Part shown: positions 9,612 through 19,382 of the stretch, piece after piece | Layout: the number at the start of each line of letters is the position of its first letter | Position numbering within the stretch: position 1 is the first letter of the stretch | Origin: Rhodococcus sp. 06-235-1A | Lineage (GTDB): Bacteria; Actinomycetota; Actinomycetes; Mycobacteriales; Mycobacteriaceae | Assembly: GCF_002258785.1 (NCBI RefSeq) | Contig: NZ_NOYI01000012.1 | Location: forward strand, 434,001-498,000 | Reading direction: 5' to 3' | Length of the DNA stretch: 64,000 bases | Translations under genes and position numbers: made by a program | Notes under the pieces: generated by a model | What the model saw: only the letters and a program-made list of their open reading frames with translations | Told to the model about the DNA's origin: nothing | The model's database searches: none

Positions 9612-10193
9612 TTACAGCTGAGCTATGAACCGGTCGAGCATCTCGAACTGCCGGTCGGCAGTGGTGTCGTCGGGGGTGAGCACGCCGAGGATCTGCATGC
9701 CCATCATCATGTTGAGCAACATTTCGACGGCGAGATCGACATCGAAATCGCCGGCATCGCCTTCCGCGCGAGCCTGCTCGAGAAACTCCGCCATCCGCGT
9801 CCGCCACGACACCAGGGATCGATGGTTCGTGTCGTCCATGTGCTCGTCGTACATCGCGCGCTGCCACAACGAGACTGCAATTCTCGCCTCGAGCAGAGTC
9901 TCCTCGGTCGTCGGCATCACTTCTCGGCAGAAGATGCGGAGGGCATCGAATCCCGTTGCGTCGCCGAGAGCTTCGTCGATACGGCGGTTCGTCGCCTCGA
10001 AGACGTGCTCGAATGCAGTTCGGAGGATCTCGTCCTTGCCCGCGAAGTAGTGGCTCAGCGCTCCGTTCGTGTAACCCGCCTCGGTCGCGATGTCCCGCAT
10101 GTTCGCGGCATCGATCCCCTTGGCGGCGATCAAACGCCAGGTTGCCGCGGTGATTGCGCGGCGGCGTTCGTCGTGATCCACGAGCTTCGGCAC
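9612..10193 (-). CDS. TetR-family regulator of the amine oxidase operon
   Basis: This 193-residue protein has a TetR helix-turn-helix at about residues 28-55 (MRDIATEAGYTNGALSHYFA) and a C-terminal domain of the BetI-like TetR_C type (LEQARAEGDAGDFDVDLAVE followed by a run of Met residues). It is transcribed toward the amine oxidase with an 87-bp gap. The same palindromic sequence occurs in that gap and in its own promoter region, the usual arrangement for a repressor controlling itself and the next operon. The inducer is presumably the amine or its aldehyde, which is inference. Confidence 0.88.
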   Translation of the reverse strand: MPKLVDHDERRRAITAATWRLIAAKGIDAANMRDIATEAGYTNGALSHYFAGKDEILRTAFEHVFEATNRRIDEALGDATGFDALRIFCREVMPTTEETLLEARIAVSLWQRAMYDEHMDDTNHRSLVSWRTRMAEFLEQARAEGDAGDFDVDLAVEMLLNMMMGMQILGVLTPDDTTADRQFEMLDRFIAQL

Positions 10194-10271
10194 AGCCCTA
10201 CGGTAGCGGCTCCCCGCTCGGACCTAGGGTTCGGGCATCGTCATCATCGCCTTCCGATGAGTTCGGACGTT

Positions 10272-10289
10272 GTTCTACGTCCGTTGAAC
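10272..10289. promoter_or_regulatory. TetR-type operator before tetR
   Basis: GTTCTACGTCCGTTGAAC reads as an inverted repeat, GTTCWACG-N2-CGTWGAAC, with a single broken pair in each arm. It lies 79 bp upstream of the tetR start and matches 9549-9566, giving a likely autoregulation site. Confidence 0.65.
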
Positions 10290-10350
10290 TAAATCTTGCG
10301 ACCTGCTCGTTACGAATCGCGCTTCCTTCGGTAAACACCGCGTTACCCCA

Positions 10351-10392
10351 GGTGAGCGGAACTTCGACCCCTGCTACGAAGTTCCGTTCACC
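10351..10392 (-). terminator. Long hairpin after aldehyde dehydrogenase gene
   Basis: A 16-bp stem with one G-T wobble (left arm 10351-10366, right arm 10377-10392, 10-nt loop) lies 29 nt past the aldehyde dehydrogenase stop on the minus strand. The inner ten pairs, CGGAACTTCG with CGAAGTTCCG, are perfect. There is no T-run. It separates the dehydrogenase from the tetR gene downstream. Confidence 0.65.
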
Positions 10393-10421
10393 TGCGTCAG
10401 CTCTCCTCACCTGCGCAAGCT

Positions 10422-11906
10422 CTACAGGACGATCGTGACGACTTTCTCCTCGGTGTTGGCCTCGATGCCCGCCCACCCGAGCTCACGGCCGGTGCCACTG
10501 GACTTCATGCCACCCCAGGGCAGTGCGGGATCGATTGCTGCCCAACCGTTCACCCACACCGCACCGGAACGAACCTGTGCGGCCAGGGTGTGCGCCCTCG
10601 ACACGTCGCGGGTCCAGATCGAGGCGGCCAACCCGTACACGGTGTCGTTGGCGATGCGGATGGCCTCGTCAGCGGTGTCGAACGGAATCACCGTGCCGAC
10701 CGGCCCGAAGATCTCCTCCTGGGCGATCTTCATGCCGTTGTCGGCGTCGGCGAAGATGGTCGGCTCGACGAAATACCCGGCACTGTCGGGTCGGCCACCA
10801 CCGGCCGCCACTCGGGCGCCGCCGTCACGTCCCGCCTGGATGTATCCCAGCACGCTGTCGCGCTGCTTCGCGTTGACCAGGGCGCCCATCGTTGTCGACG
10901 GATCGAACGGATCTCCGAGAACCTGAGCAGACGCCGCAGCGGCCAGGCCGTCGACCACCTGCGAGTACAGCGAGCGATGCACCAGCACTCGCGTACCGGC
11001 CGCACACACCTGGCCCTGATTGAAGAACAGTCCCATCGCGGTTCCGTTGATCGCTGCCTCGAGATCCGCGTCCTCGAGAATGATCTGCGGGGACTTGCCG
11101 CCGAGCTCGAGAGTGGTCCGCTTGAACGTGCCGGCGGCCTTCTTGGCGATGAGCTTTCCCACCCGCGGGCTCCCGGTGAAGCTGATCTTGTCGACGTCCG
11201 GATGGCCGACCAAGGCGTCGCCCGTCACGTCACCCAGTCCAGGAACGACATTGACCACGCCGGCAGGCACGCCCGCCTCGTCGATCAGACGAGCCAGATG
11301 CAGGATCGACAGGGGCGCATCCTCCGGCGGCTTGACGACCACGGTGTTTCCGGCGGCCAGCGCGGGCGCGAGCTTCCATGCGGCGATCATCAGCGGGGTG
11401 TTCCAGGGAACGATCATGCCGATCACGCCCACCGGCTCGCGAACGGTGTACGAGTGCGTCGGCTGCCCGAAGTAGCCTGCAGTGGGGATGGAGCTGCCGG
11501 TGATCTTGTCGGCCCAGCCGGCAAAGTGCCGGAAAGTGGCTGCAGCATTGGGAATATCGAGCATGGCCGGCTGACCCACCGGCTTTCCGACATCGAGAGC
11601 CTCGAGTCGAGCGAGCAGATCCCCGTCGCGCTCGATGAGATCGGCAATCCGGTTGAGCAGCTTCCCGCGGACTGCTCCAGGAGTTGCGCCCCACTCACCG
11701 CCGAGCTGACCACGGGCGGCACGCACCGCTGCATCGACGTCCGACGCGGTGGCCGCAGCAACCTCCGCCAAGGGCTGTTCGGTGGTCGGGTTGATGTCGG
11801 TGAAGGTGCCTCCGTCGGATGCGCCGTGCCATTGCCCTGCGATGTAGAGCTCGGTGGCGGTTCCTGTCGGCAACGACGGTGCGGCCGATTCCTGTACTGC
11901 GGTCAT
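10422..11906 (-). CDS. NAD(P)-dependent aldehyde dehydrogenase, probable phenylacetaldehyde dehydrogenase
   Basis: This 494-residue protein belongs to the aldehyde dehydrogenase superfamily. The general-base Glu is in LELGGKSPQ (about residue 265), the catalytic Cys in FFNQGQVCAAG (about 299), and the cofactor-site segment is VGVIGMIVPWNTPLM (about 150-165). The chosen ATG has AAGGAG 9 nt upstream; an upstream in-frame ATG at 11942 lacks one. The amine oxidase and the GMC enzyme both yield aldehydes and paaK takes phenylacetate, so oxidation of phenylacetaldehyde (FeaB/PadA role) is the best reading. It is monocistronic, with a hairpin after it, and shares an upstream element with the GMC gene. 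A broader aldehyde specificity is possible. Confidence 0.9.
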   Translation of the reverse strand: MTAVQESAAPSLPTGTATELYIAGQWHGASDGGTFTDINPTTEQPLAEVAAATASDVDAAVRAARGQLGGEWGATPGAVRGKLLNRIADLIERDGDLLARLEALDVGKPVGQPAMLDIPNAAATFRHFAGWADKITGSSIPTAGYFGQPTHSYTVREPVGVIGMIVPWNTPLMIAAWKLAPALAAGNTVVVKPPEDAPLSILHLARLIDEAGVPAGVVNVVPGLGDVTGDALVGHPDVDKISFTGSPRVGKLIAKKAAGTFKRTTLELGGKSPQIILEDADLEAAINGTAMGLFFNQGQVCAAGTRVLVHRSLYSQVVDGLAAAASAQVLGDPFDPSTTMGALVNAKQRDSVLGYIQAGRDGGARVAAGGGRPDSAGYFVEPTIFADADNGMKIAQEEIFGPVGTVIPFDTADEAIRIANDTVYGLAASIWTRDVSRAHTLAAQVRSGAVWVNGWAAIDPALPWGGMKSSGTGRELGWAGIEANTEEKVVTIVL

Positions 11907-11996
11907 GTTTGTTGGCTCCTTCTCGGGTGCCGATCGCGGCACCTGTGGCGTGTCTGCTCCAGACTGCGCCCGCGCCTACGAGAAGGTCTTGTGTGA

Positions 11997-12027
11997 TCGC
12001 GCACACATTGTGCGGCAGACGCGCACC
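11997..12027 (-). promoter_or_regulatory. Upstream element shared with GMC gene, copy 2
   Basis: This 31-bp relative of 5631-5661 differs at five positions. Within it CGCACA-CAT-TGTGCG (12000-12014) is a perfect inverted repeat. It lies 90 bp upstream of the aldehyde dehydrogenase start on the minus strand and only 10 bp before the divergent SDR start, so it could control both genes. Confidence 0.6.
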
Positions 12028-12037
12028 GAGTGAAGCG

Positions 12038-12769
12038 ATGCTGGACGGCGTGAATACCACCGCGAACCGCACCTACGTACTGATCGGCGGAGGAACCGGA
12101 ATCGGCTACGCCGTCGCCGAGAAGCTGGTGGGGCTCGGTGCCCGCGTGGTCCTGGGCGGCCGCACCCGCACGACCCTGGAACAGGCTGCCTCCCGCCTGG
12201 GTGGGCACACGAGATGGGCGACGGTCGACACCTCCGAGGACGAATCGGTCCAACAGTTCTTTCGCTCGGTGGATACCGTGGACGGGATCTTCACGACGGC
12301 AGCCGACTACCGCACCGGGTCGATGCGGGAGCTGACCATCACCGATGCAAGCACCCCGTTCGAGTCGAAATTCTGGGGTCAGTATCGAGTGATCAAGGCC
12401 GCCCTCGACCTGCTGACCGCCGATGCGTCCATCGTGCTGATCTCGGGGGCCGCCAGCGTTCGCCCGCCCGCTCCGGCTCCCGCGTACGTCGCAGCAAATG
12501 CCGCGATCGAGGGCCTCGCCCGCGGGTTGGCCGTCGAACTGGCTCCGATTCGCGTCAATGCTGTTGCCCCGGGAACCATCGACGGTCACCTGTGGTTGCA
12601 GCGCGACGAGAGCATTCGTGCAGCAGCTTTCGAGCAGTACAGCCGCGATGCCCTGTTACGTCGCCCCGGCTACGAGCACGAAATTGCCGATTCCGTCGTC
12701 TACCTACTGACGTCGACGTACACCACCGGGTCCACCCTGTACCCGGACGGCGGCTACGCGTTGCGCTGA
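12038..12769 (+). CDS. SDR-family protein lacking the catalytic lysine
   Basis: This 243-residue protein has a short-chain dehydrogenase Rossmann fold. The nucleotide-binding glycine motif is GGGTGIGYAVAEKL (about residues 15-28). Later come LISGAASVRPP with the active-site Ser region, and APAYVAANAAIEGLARGL, where the family's YxxxK is YxxxN. The VAPGTIDG segment and the C-terminal YTTGSTLYPDGGYAL are normal. The missing Lys suggests altered or no oxidoreductase activity, as in other atypical SDRs. The ATG at 12038 and a GTG at 12050 are both possible starts; the frame is open further upstream but that would run through the regulatory element. It is divergent from the aldehyde dehydrogenase and may share its control. 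Confidence 0.8.
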   Translation: MLDGVNTTANRTYVLIGGGTGIGYAVAEKLVGLGARVVLGGRTRTTLEQAASRLGGHTRWATVDTSEDESVQQFFRSVDTVDGIFTTAADYRTGSMRELTITDASTPFESKFWGQYRVIKAALDLLTADASIVLISGAASVRPPAPAPAYVAANAAIEGLARGLAVELAPIRVNAVAPGTIDGHLWLQRDESIRAAAFEQYSRDALLRRPGYEHEIADSVVYLLTSTYTTGSTLYPDGGYALR

Positions 12770-12783
12770 GCGACCCGGTCGTG

Positions 12784-13761
12784 TCAGATCCCCAGCGACC
12801 CGGCCAGCGTCGGCCAACTCTTGGGCAGCTGATCCACCCAGTACGGCCACGAGTGGGTTCCGGTCTCGGTGAAATCGAAGGTTGCCGGAATGTTCAACTG
12901 GCCGAGTCGGTCGGCCAGTCGGTGGGTGCAGTAGTTCGCGCCCACCTCGATGATTCCGCCGACGACGACCACATCCAGTGCTGCTGCGCTGTCGAAGCTT
13001 TCGTACGGTCCCGGCGCGCCGGTCCCCACCGACACGTAGACGTCGGTGCCCCGCAGACTCTCGGCGTTGACGACCGAGTCGTGTTCCGCCCATGCCGGAT
13101 CGAAGGGCCCGCCCCACATGTTGTCGGCGTTGCCGCCGAAAGCTCCCACGATCGCCCGAATACTGGCCTGGCCCAACGGCTCCGAAGACGCGAAACACCC
13201 ACTGTACGACGCCACGCCGGAGTAGACGTCCGGGTTGCGTGCGGCCAGCATCATGGCCGACTGCGCTCCCATCGACAGTCCTGCGATCGCGTTACGTCCG
13301 TTGCCGTCCACGGCTGCGTCGATCAACGGGGGAAGTTCCTCTGTCAGAAACGTCTCCCATTGGTAGCGGCCGAGTTTCGGATCGTCCCGTTGCCAATCGG
13401 TGTAGAAGCTGCCGGGGCCTGCCAACGGCAGCACGACGTTGACGTTCTTGTCGGCGAAGAATTCGGCGGCTCCACCTTTGCGCAGCCACATGCTGTTGTG
13501 CGGATCCTCTTCACCGATGCCGCTGAGCATGTACAGCGTCGGGCGGGATCCGGCCTTCACGGTCGGAGTCAGCACCTGCACCTCGACGATTCCGCCCATG
13601 GCAGGCGATTCCACGCTCAACGTGCGCAGGGTGTCGGACGCGATCGCGGTGTCGACGATGCGCGCGGCAGAGACGAGCGGATCGGCGGAAACGACGCCGA
13701 CCGAGGACAAGGACAGCGCCGCGGCGACGACGAACGGGGTGAAGATGCGTCGACGACGCAT
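12784..13761 (-). CDS. Secreted esterase of the antigen 85/mycolyltransferase family
   Basis: This 325-residue alpha/beta-hydrolase is exported. A signal peptide with an Arg-rich start and a hydrophobic core, ending near VVSADP, covers about residues 1-26. The nucleophile elbow is GLSMGAQSAMML (about residue 150) and the catalytic His is in GTHSWPYW (about 299). The mycolyltransferase-like features MLSGIGEEDPHN and GPGSFYTDWQRDDP are present. This family moves mycolic acids onto trehalose or arabinogalactan in the cell envelope of mycolate-containing actinobacteria, though some members are plain esterases. The ATG at 13761 fits the signal peptide and has GAGAGGA before it; earlier in-frame starts would put 47 residues in front of it. 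It converges on the SDR gene with a 14-bp gap. Confidence 0.88.
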   Translation of the reverse strand: MRRRRIFTPFVVAAALSLSSVGVVSADPLVSAARIVDTAIASDTLRTLSVESPAMGGIVEVQVLTPTVKAGSRPTLYMLSGIGEEDPHNSMWLRKGGAAEFFADKNVNVVLPLAGPGSFYTDWQRDDPKLGRYQWETFLTEELPPLIDAAVDGNGRNAIAGLSMGAQSAMMLAARNPDVYSGVASYSGCFASSEPLGQASIRAIVGAFGGNADNMWGGPFDPAWAEHDSVVNAESLRGTDVYVSVGTGAPGPYESFDSAAALDVVVVGGIIEVGANYCTHRLADRLGQLNIPATFDFTETGTHSWPYWVDQLPKSWPTLAGSLGI

Positions 13762-13961
13762 GGCGATCCTCTCGAAAAGTGACGCAGGAAACAGCGAATC
13801 GGTACGGAGCATCGCACAACTTCGGACGAGATAGAACGTCGAACACCAAGTTGGCCGAATCGGACCGACCGGGACTCTGGCAACGCTTCCTGAGACAAGC
13901 ATTCAGCTTGCTTTGCAGCGCTTTTCGGTATCCAGGCCCACAAAATGTCGAGTACAGCGCC

Positions 13962-13982
13962 CACTAATCATTAGTGCACTAA
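13962..13982. promoter_or_regulatory. Overlapping palindromes upstream of ohrR-like gene
   Basis: CACTAATCATTAGTG (13962-13976) is a perfect inverted repeat around one base, and TTAGTGCACTAA (13971-13982) is a second perfect palindrome sharing one arm. The element is AT-rich in a GC-rich setting, 23 bp before the regulator's ATG. It has the form of a MarR/OhrR operator and is very likely the autoregulatory site. The rest of the gap back to 13762 shows no clear structure. Confidence 0.7.
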
Positions 13983-14005
13983 CTAAATCTGCTACCCTGG
14001 GACTC

Positions 14006-14458
14006 ATGACCACCACCGACGATCCGCTCGCGCTCGATCGGCAAGTCTGCTTTGCACTCGCCGTCGCCAACCGTGCCGTGCTTTCGGTGTACCGACCGCT
14101 GCTCGAGCCGATGGGGCTGACGCATCCGCAATATCTGGTGATGCTGGCACTGTGGGGTGAGTCGCCGATGTCGGTCAAAGCCATCGGATCGACCCTCCAA
14201 CTCGACTCCCCCACCCTCTCGCCGCTCCTCAAGCGTCTGGAATCGATGGGTTTGCTCTCCCGGAAGCGAAGCCTCGAAGACGAACGCGTTCTGCTCGTGT
14301 CGCTCACCCCGGCCGGATCCGCGCTGAAAAGGAAGGCCGAGAAGATCCCGCCCGCCGTCGTGGAGAAGCTCGGTGTGTCCCTGACCGAACTCGAGGATCT
14401 ACGACGCGTCCTCACCCGTCTCAACAACGCTGCCATCGCAGCAGGAGCACTGGCATGA
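14006..14458 (+). CDS. MarR-family peroxide sensor, OhrR-like
   Basis: This 150-residue winged-helix regulator has an N-terminus (LDRQVCFALAVANRAVLSVY, then RPLLEPMGLTHPQYLVMLAL) that matches OhrR closely, including the single reactive Cys near residue 14 that senses organic hydroperoxides. The DNA-binding wing holds SPTLSPLLKRLESMGLLSRK. OhrR normally represses the thiol peroxidase ohr, which is absent here. Instead the stop overlaps the start of a DUF5313 membrane protein gene by 4 nt. An upstream open frame exists, but the ATG at 14006 aligns with OhrR proteins and leaves the palindromic operator non-coding. Confidence 0.88.
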   Translation: MTTTDDPLALDRQVCFALAVANRAVLSVYRPLLEPMGLTHPQYLVMLALWGESPMSVKAIGSTLQLDSPTLSPLLKRLESMGLLSRKRSLEDERVLLVSLTPAGSALKRKAEKIPPAVVEKLGVSLTELEDLRRVLTRLNNAAIAAGALA

Positions 14459-14841
14459 ACACTCGCTCGAATCGAAGCCGACCATCCTTCGGCCAATGGC
14501 TGGGCTATGCCGTCCTCGGTCGCAAACTTCCTGACTCCCTGCAGGATTGGGTCCGACGCGACCTCGTCGGACCGGGAGCCACACCGCGTCACATCCTGCG
14601 GTCGATGATTCCATTCCTGCCGATCTTCATCGGGTTCTTCGTCCTGTTCCCGGGAGCGATCTGGCTACGGGCTTCGATGGTGTTGCTCAGTTTGTTGCTC
14701 GCACTGTTCTACACCGCCGCCTACATGGACCAGAATCGCGCCCGCCGCCTCGAAATCCACGGACTACCAGCAGATCTGAAGAGCGAGAAGAAGACGGCCG
14801 AAATGGAACGCGAACGAGAGAACTACCGCCGCAATCACTGA
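14455..14841 (+). CDS. DUF5313-type membrane protein
   Basis: This 128-residue protein has a soluble N-terminus starting with the family-like PSFGQWLGYAVLGRKLPDS, then two adjacent transmembrane segments (about 50-67 and 70-90, the first ending FVLFPGAIW) and a charged, Arg/Glu-rich cytoplasmic tail. DUF5313 proteins are restricted to mycobacteria and relatives and have no known function. ATGA overlap with the OhrR-like gene implies translational coupling, so it may respond to peroxide stress. Its last 7 nt overlap the end of the opposing kinase gene. Confidence 0.8.
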   Translation: MNTRSNRSRPSFGQWLGYAVLGRKLPDSLQDWVRRDLVGPGATPRHILRSMIPFLPIFIGFFVLFPGAIWLRASMVLLSLLLALFYTAAYMDQNRARRLEIHGLPADLKSEKKTAEMERERENYRRNH

Positions 14842-17216
14842 CGCTGTCGGCTGAGCCCAGCGGTGAAATCGTCGGCGATCATCGTTGCCAGGTCGCGGGC
14901 TTTGCGGTTGGTGTTCTGCGACAGTTCGGTCAGTTGTGTGAAGGCAGCGTCGGCGTCGATGCGGTACACCGACATCAGGATTCCGACGGCTCGGCCGATG
15001 GTTCCGCGGGTGTCGAGAGCAGTGCGTAGAGTCGCCGCCTCGTTGCCGCTTTCCTCGATCAGCTGTTCGCGCATGCGTGAGAGTTCCAGATGCACTCGAA
15101 TTCGAGCCACCAGCTCCCGGTCGTGGAACGGCTTGACGATGTAGTCGTCGGCGCCGCGGCCGAGGCCGTCGAGCACGAAGTCGGTTCCGGCCCGCGCGGT
15201 CAGCAGGATCACCGGCACCCTCTGCAGGTCGTCGTCGCGGCGGATGTCGTCCACGAGTTCCAGACCACTGCGTCCGGGCAGTAGGACGTCGGACAGTACG
15301 AGGCCCGGCATCGTCGATCGAGCGCTGTCGAGCGCCGTGTCGATGTCGCCGGCGGTGGTGACGGACCAGCCCTCTCCGGTCAGCAGGCGCACCAGATAGC
15401 TGCGCATGTCGACATTGTCTTCGACGAGGAGGATGTCCGCGCGATCGGAGGTCACCGTCGCGGCGTCGTTCGCGGCGAAGATCGCCGACACCGAATCGGC
15501 GGGCGCGGTGGGCAGTTCGACGGCCGCGGCCGCCTCGGCCGGTCGGCGCGGTGCGACGACGGTGAAGGTGCTGCCACGGCCCGCTTCGCTGTCGACGTCG
15601 ATGTGGCCGTGCAGAACGCCGAGCAGGTCCGACACGAGTGCCAGGCCGATACCGGAACCCTCGATGCTGTGCGCTCCAGATCGTTCGACCCGGTGGAATC
15701 GATCGAAGATCAGGGGCAGATCGTCCGAGGGGATGCCGAGCCCGGTATCGGCGACGACCAGCCGGACCGTGTCACGGTCGGTACTCAGCCGCACGGAGAT
15801 CCGGCCGACGGCGGTGTACTTGACGGCGTTCGCTACGAGGTTGAACACGATCTTCGACCACATCTCACCATCGGTGAGGACGACGATGTCGTCGGCCACG
15901 TCGACCACGAGTTCGAGCCCCTTGTTCGACGCCACTGCCGCGAACATCGAGGCGCAGTCACGCGTCACCGCTCCGAGGTCGGTGGGTTCGAGGCGGGGGC
16001 GCAGCTGACCGGCGTCGGCACTGACCGCGTCCAACAGATCGTCGACCAGGCGGCGTAGTCGGGTCGATGCGCGGTGAACGACGTCGAGGGACTCGCGGTC
16101 GATGTCGGTCAGCGTCGAATCGGCGCTCTCGCGCACCGAATCCAACGGCCCGGCGAGCAGGGTCAACGGCGTGCGAAACTCGTGCCCGACGTTTTCGAGC
16201 AACCGCGTCTTCGCCTGGTCGGCCTCGGCAAGGGCCGCGACGCGTCGCCTCTCCATCTCGAACGCATGCGAGGCGGTCAGTGCCGTGGACACCCGCTCGG
16301 CCACGGCGACGAAGAAGGACGCGACGGAGTCGTCCGACACGCGATACCTGTCGACACCCATCAGAAGGGCACCGATCGGACGACTGTGTCCGGCCAGCGT
16401 CAACGGGACCACGACCGCATTGGCGATGGATCCGGCAACGTCGATCGTCGACCGAGGGACGCTTCCGTCCGAGACCGCGACGACGTTGTCGAGATCCCAG
16501 GTCGCGTTCTCGCATCCGAGCGCGCCCGACGTCGCGATGTGATCGAGCACTCCGTCTTCGGCCAGGTCCCGCCGCAGGTAGGCCGCCACGAGGGGAAACT
16601 CGCGGGATTCACTGCCCAACACTTCGACGGCAGCCCGGCAGATGCCCACCGGTCCCTCGGCGTCGTCACCGGTCAGCGAACCCAGGGCGAGCAGCGCGTG
16701 CATGCGGCGTTCGCCGAGTACCTGCATCGTGACTTCGGTGGTGGCAACGAACACCCCGAGTACCGTGCGTCCGGCCCCGAAGATCGGGCTGTACGAGAAC
16801 GTCCAGTACGTCTCCTCGTCGTAGCCGTACCGATCCATGACGAACAGCTGGCGAACACCGTGCACCGGCTTTCGGTCCTCGACCACCTGCGCGCACAGCC
16901 CGCCGACGTAGTCCCACATTTCGGGCCAGCAGTCACTGGCCTGCTGGCCCACTGCCCCGGGAAACTTGTCGCCGAGAAAATCGGTGTACGAGTGGTTGAA
17001 GATCTGCACCAGGTGCGGTCCCCACCAGATCAACATCGGGATCGTCGACGGCATGACGGTGCGAATGGCGGTCACCAATTCCCGCGGCCACTGCTCTACG
17101 GGACCGAGTGTCGTGGCGGTCCAGTCGAGCTCACGAAACCGGGTGTCGGTGTCGTTGTCTCCCGGAAACAACTCGTCCAGTCGGGCGTCACTGCTCGCGG
17201 GCTCAGGGGAATCCAT
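14835..17216 (-). CDS. Hybrid histidine kinase with receiver and C-terminal ANTAR domain
   Basis: This 793-residue soluble signalling protein has, in order, a PAS-like sensor (about 25-165), a GAF-like domain (about 180-325), a HisKA dimerisation domain with phospho-acceptor His in VGHEFRTP (about 345), a HATPase (about 450-565, with ATP-lid glycines in DTGLGIPSDD and GSGIGLAL), a receiver (about 600-715, acceptor Asp in LVLSDVLLPG, Lys in YIVKPF) and an ANTAR RNA-binding domain (about 735-790, TRGTIGRAVGILM). ANTAR domains bind dual hairpins in nascent mRNA to prevent termination, so the output is probably RNA antitermination rather than DNA binding. The ATG at 17216 has AAGGA upstream; the frame extends 35 codons further without homology. 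It is divergent from glgX. Confidence 0.88.
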   Translation of the reverse strand: MDSPEPASSDARLDELFPGDNDTDTRFRELDWTATTLGPVEQWPRELVTAIRTVMPSTIPMLIWWGPHLVQIFNHSYTDFLGDKFPGAVGQQASDCWPEMWDYVGGLCAQVVEDRKPVHGVRQLFVMDRYGYDEETYWTFSYSPIFGAGRTVLGVFVATTEVTMQVLGERRMHALLALGSLTGDDAEGPVGICRAAVEVLGSESREFPLVAAYLRRDLAEDGVLDHIATSGALGCENATWDLDNVVAVSDGSVPRSTIDVAGSIANAVVVPLTLAGHSRPIGALLMGVDRYRVSDDSVASFFVAVAERVSTALTASHAFEMERRRVAALAEADQAKTRLLENVGHEFRTPLTLLAGPLDSVRESADSTLTDIDRESLDVVHRASTRLRRLVDDLLDAVSADAGQLRPRLEPTDLGAVTRDCASMFAAVASNKGLELVVDVADDIVVLTDGEMWSKIVFNLVANAVKYTAVGRISVRLSTDRDTVRLVVADTGLGIPSDDLPLIFDRFHRVERSGAHSIEGSGIGLALVSDLLGVLHGHIDVDSEAGRGSTFTVVAPRRPAEAAAAVELPTAPADSVSAIFAANDAATVTSDRADILLVEDNVDMRSYLVRLLTGEGWSVTTAGDIDTALDSARSTMPGLVLSDVLLPGRSGLELVDDIRRDDDLQRVPVILLTARAGTDFVLDGLGRGADDYIVKPFHDRELVARIRVHLELSRMREQLIEESGNEAATLRTALDTRGTIGRAVGILMSVYRIDADAAFTQLTELSQNTNRKARDLATMIADDFTAGLSRQRQ

Positions 17217-17303
17217 CGCATCGTCCTTCTCATCATGCGTCCCGCTTGTCTCCGGCCGGCGCAATCTCGGCATCGATAGTAGCCGAGCGACCGATATGCA
17301 GGC

Positions 17304-17329
17304 GTTTCGCACACCTCGCACGGGGGTAC
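17304..17329 (+). promoter_or_regulatory. SigF-like promoter of glgX
   Basis: GTTT at 17304-17307 and GGGTAC at 17324-17329 are separated by 16 nt, matching the mycobacterial SigF (general stress, SigB/SigF-type) consensus GTTT-N15-17-GGGTA. The expected transcription start would be about 4-6 nt before the glgX ATG at 17340, making the mRNA nearly leaderless. Confidence 0.55.
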
Positions 17330-17339
17330 AGCCGCAGTC

Positions 17340-19382
<2,043 letters not shown>

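Noticed and set aside
10590-11996. Open frame antisense to the aldehyde dehydrogenase
   Set aside because: There is no motif, and it runs through the dehydrogenase promoter region.
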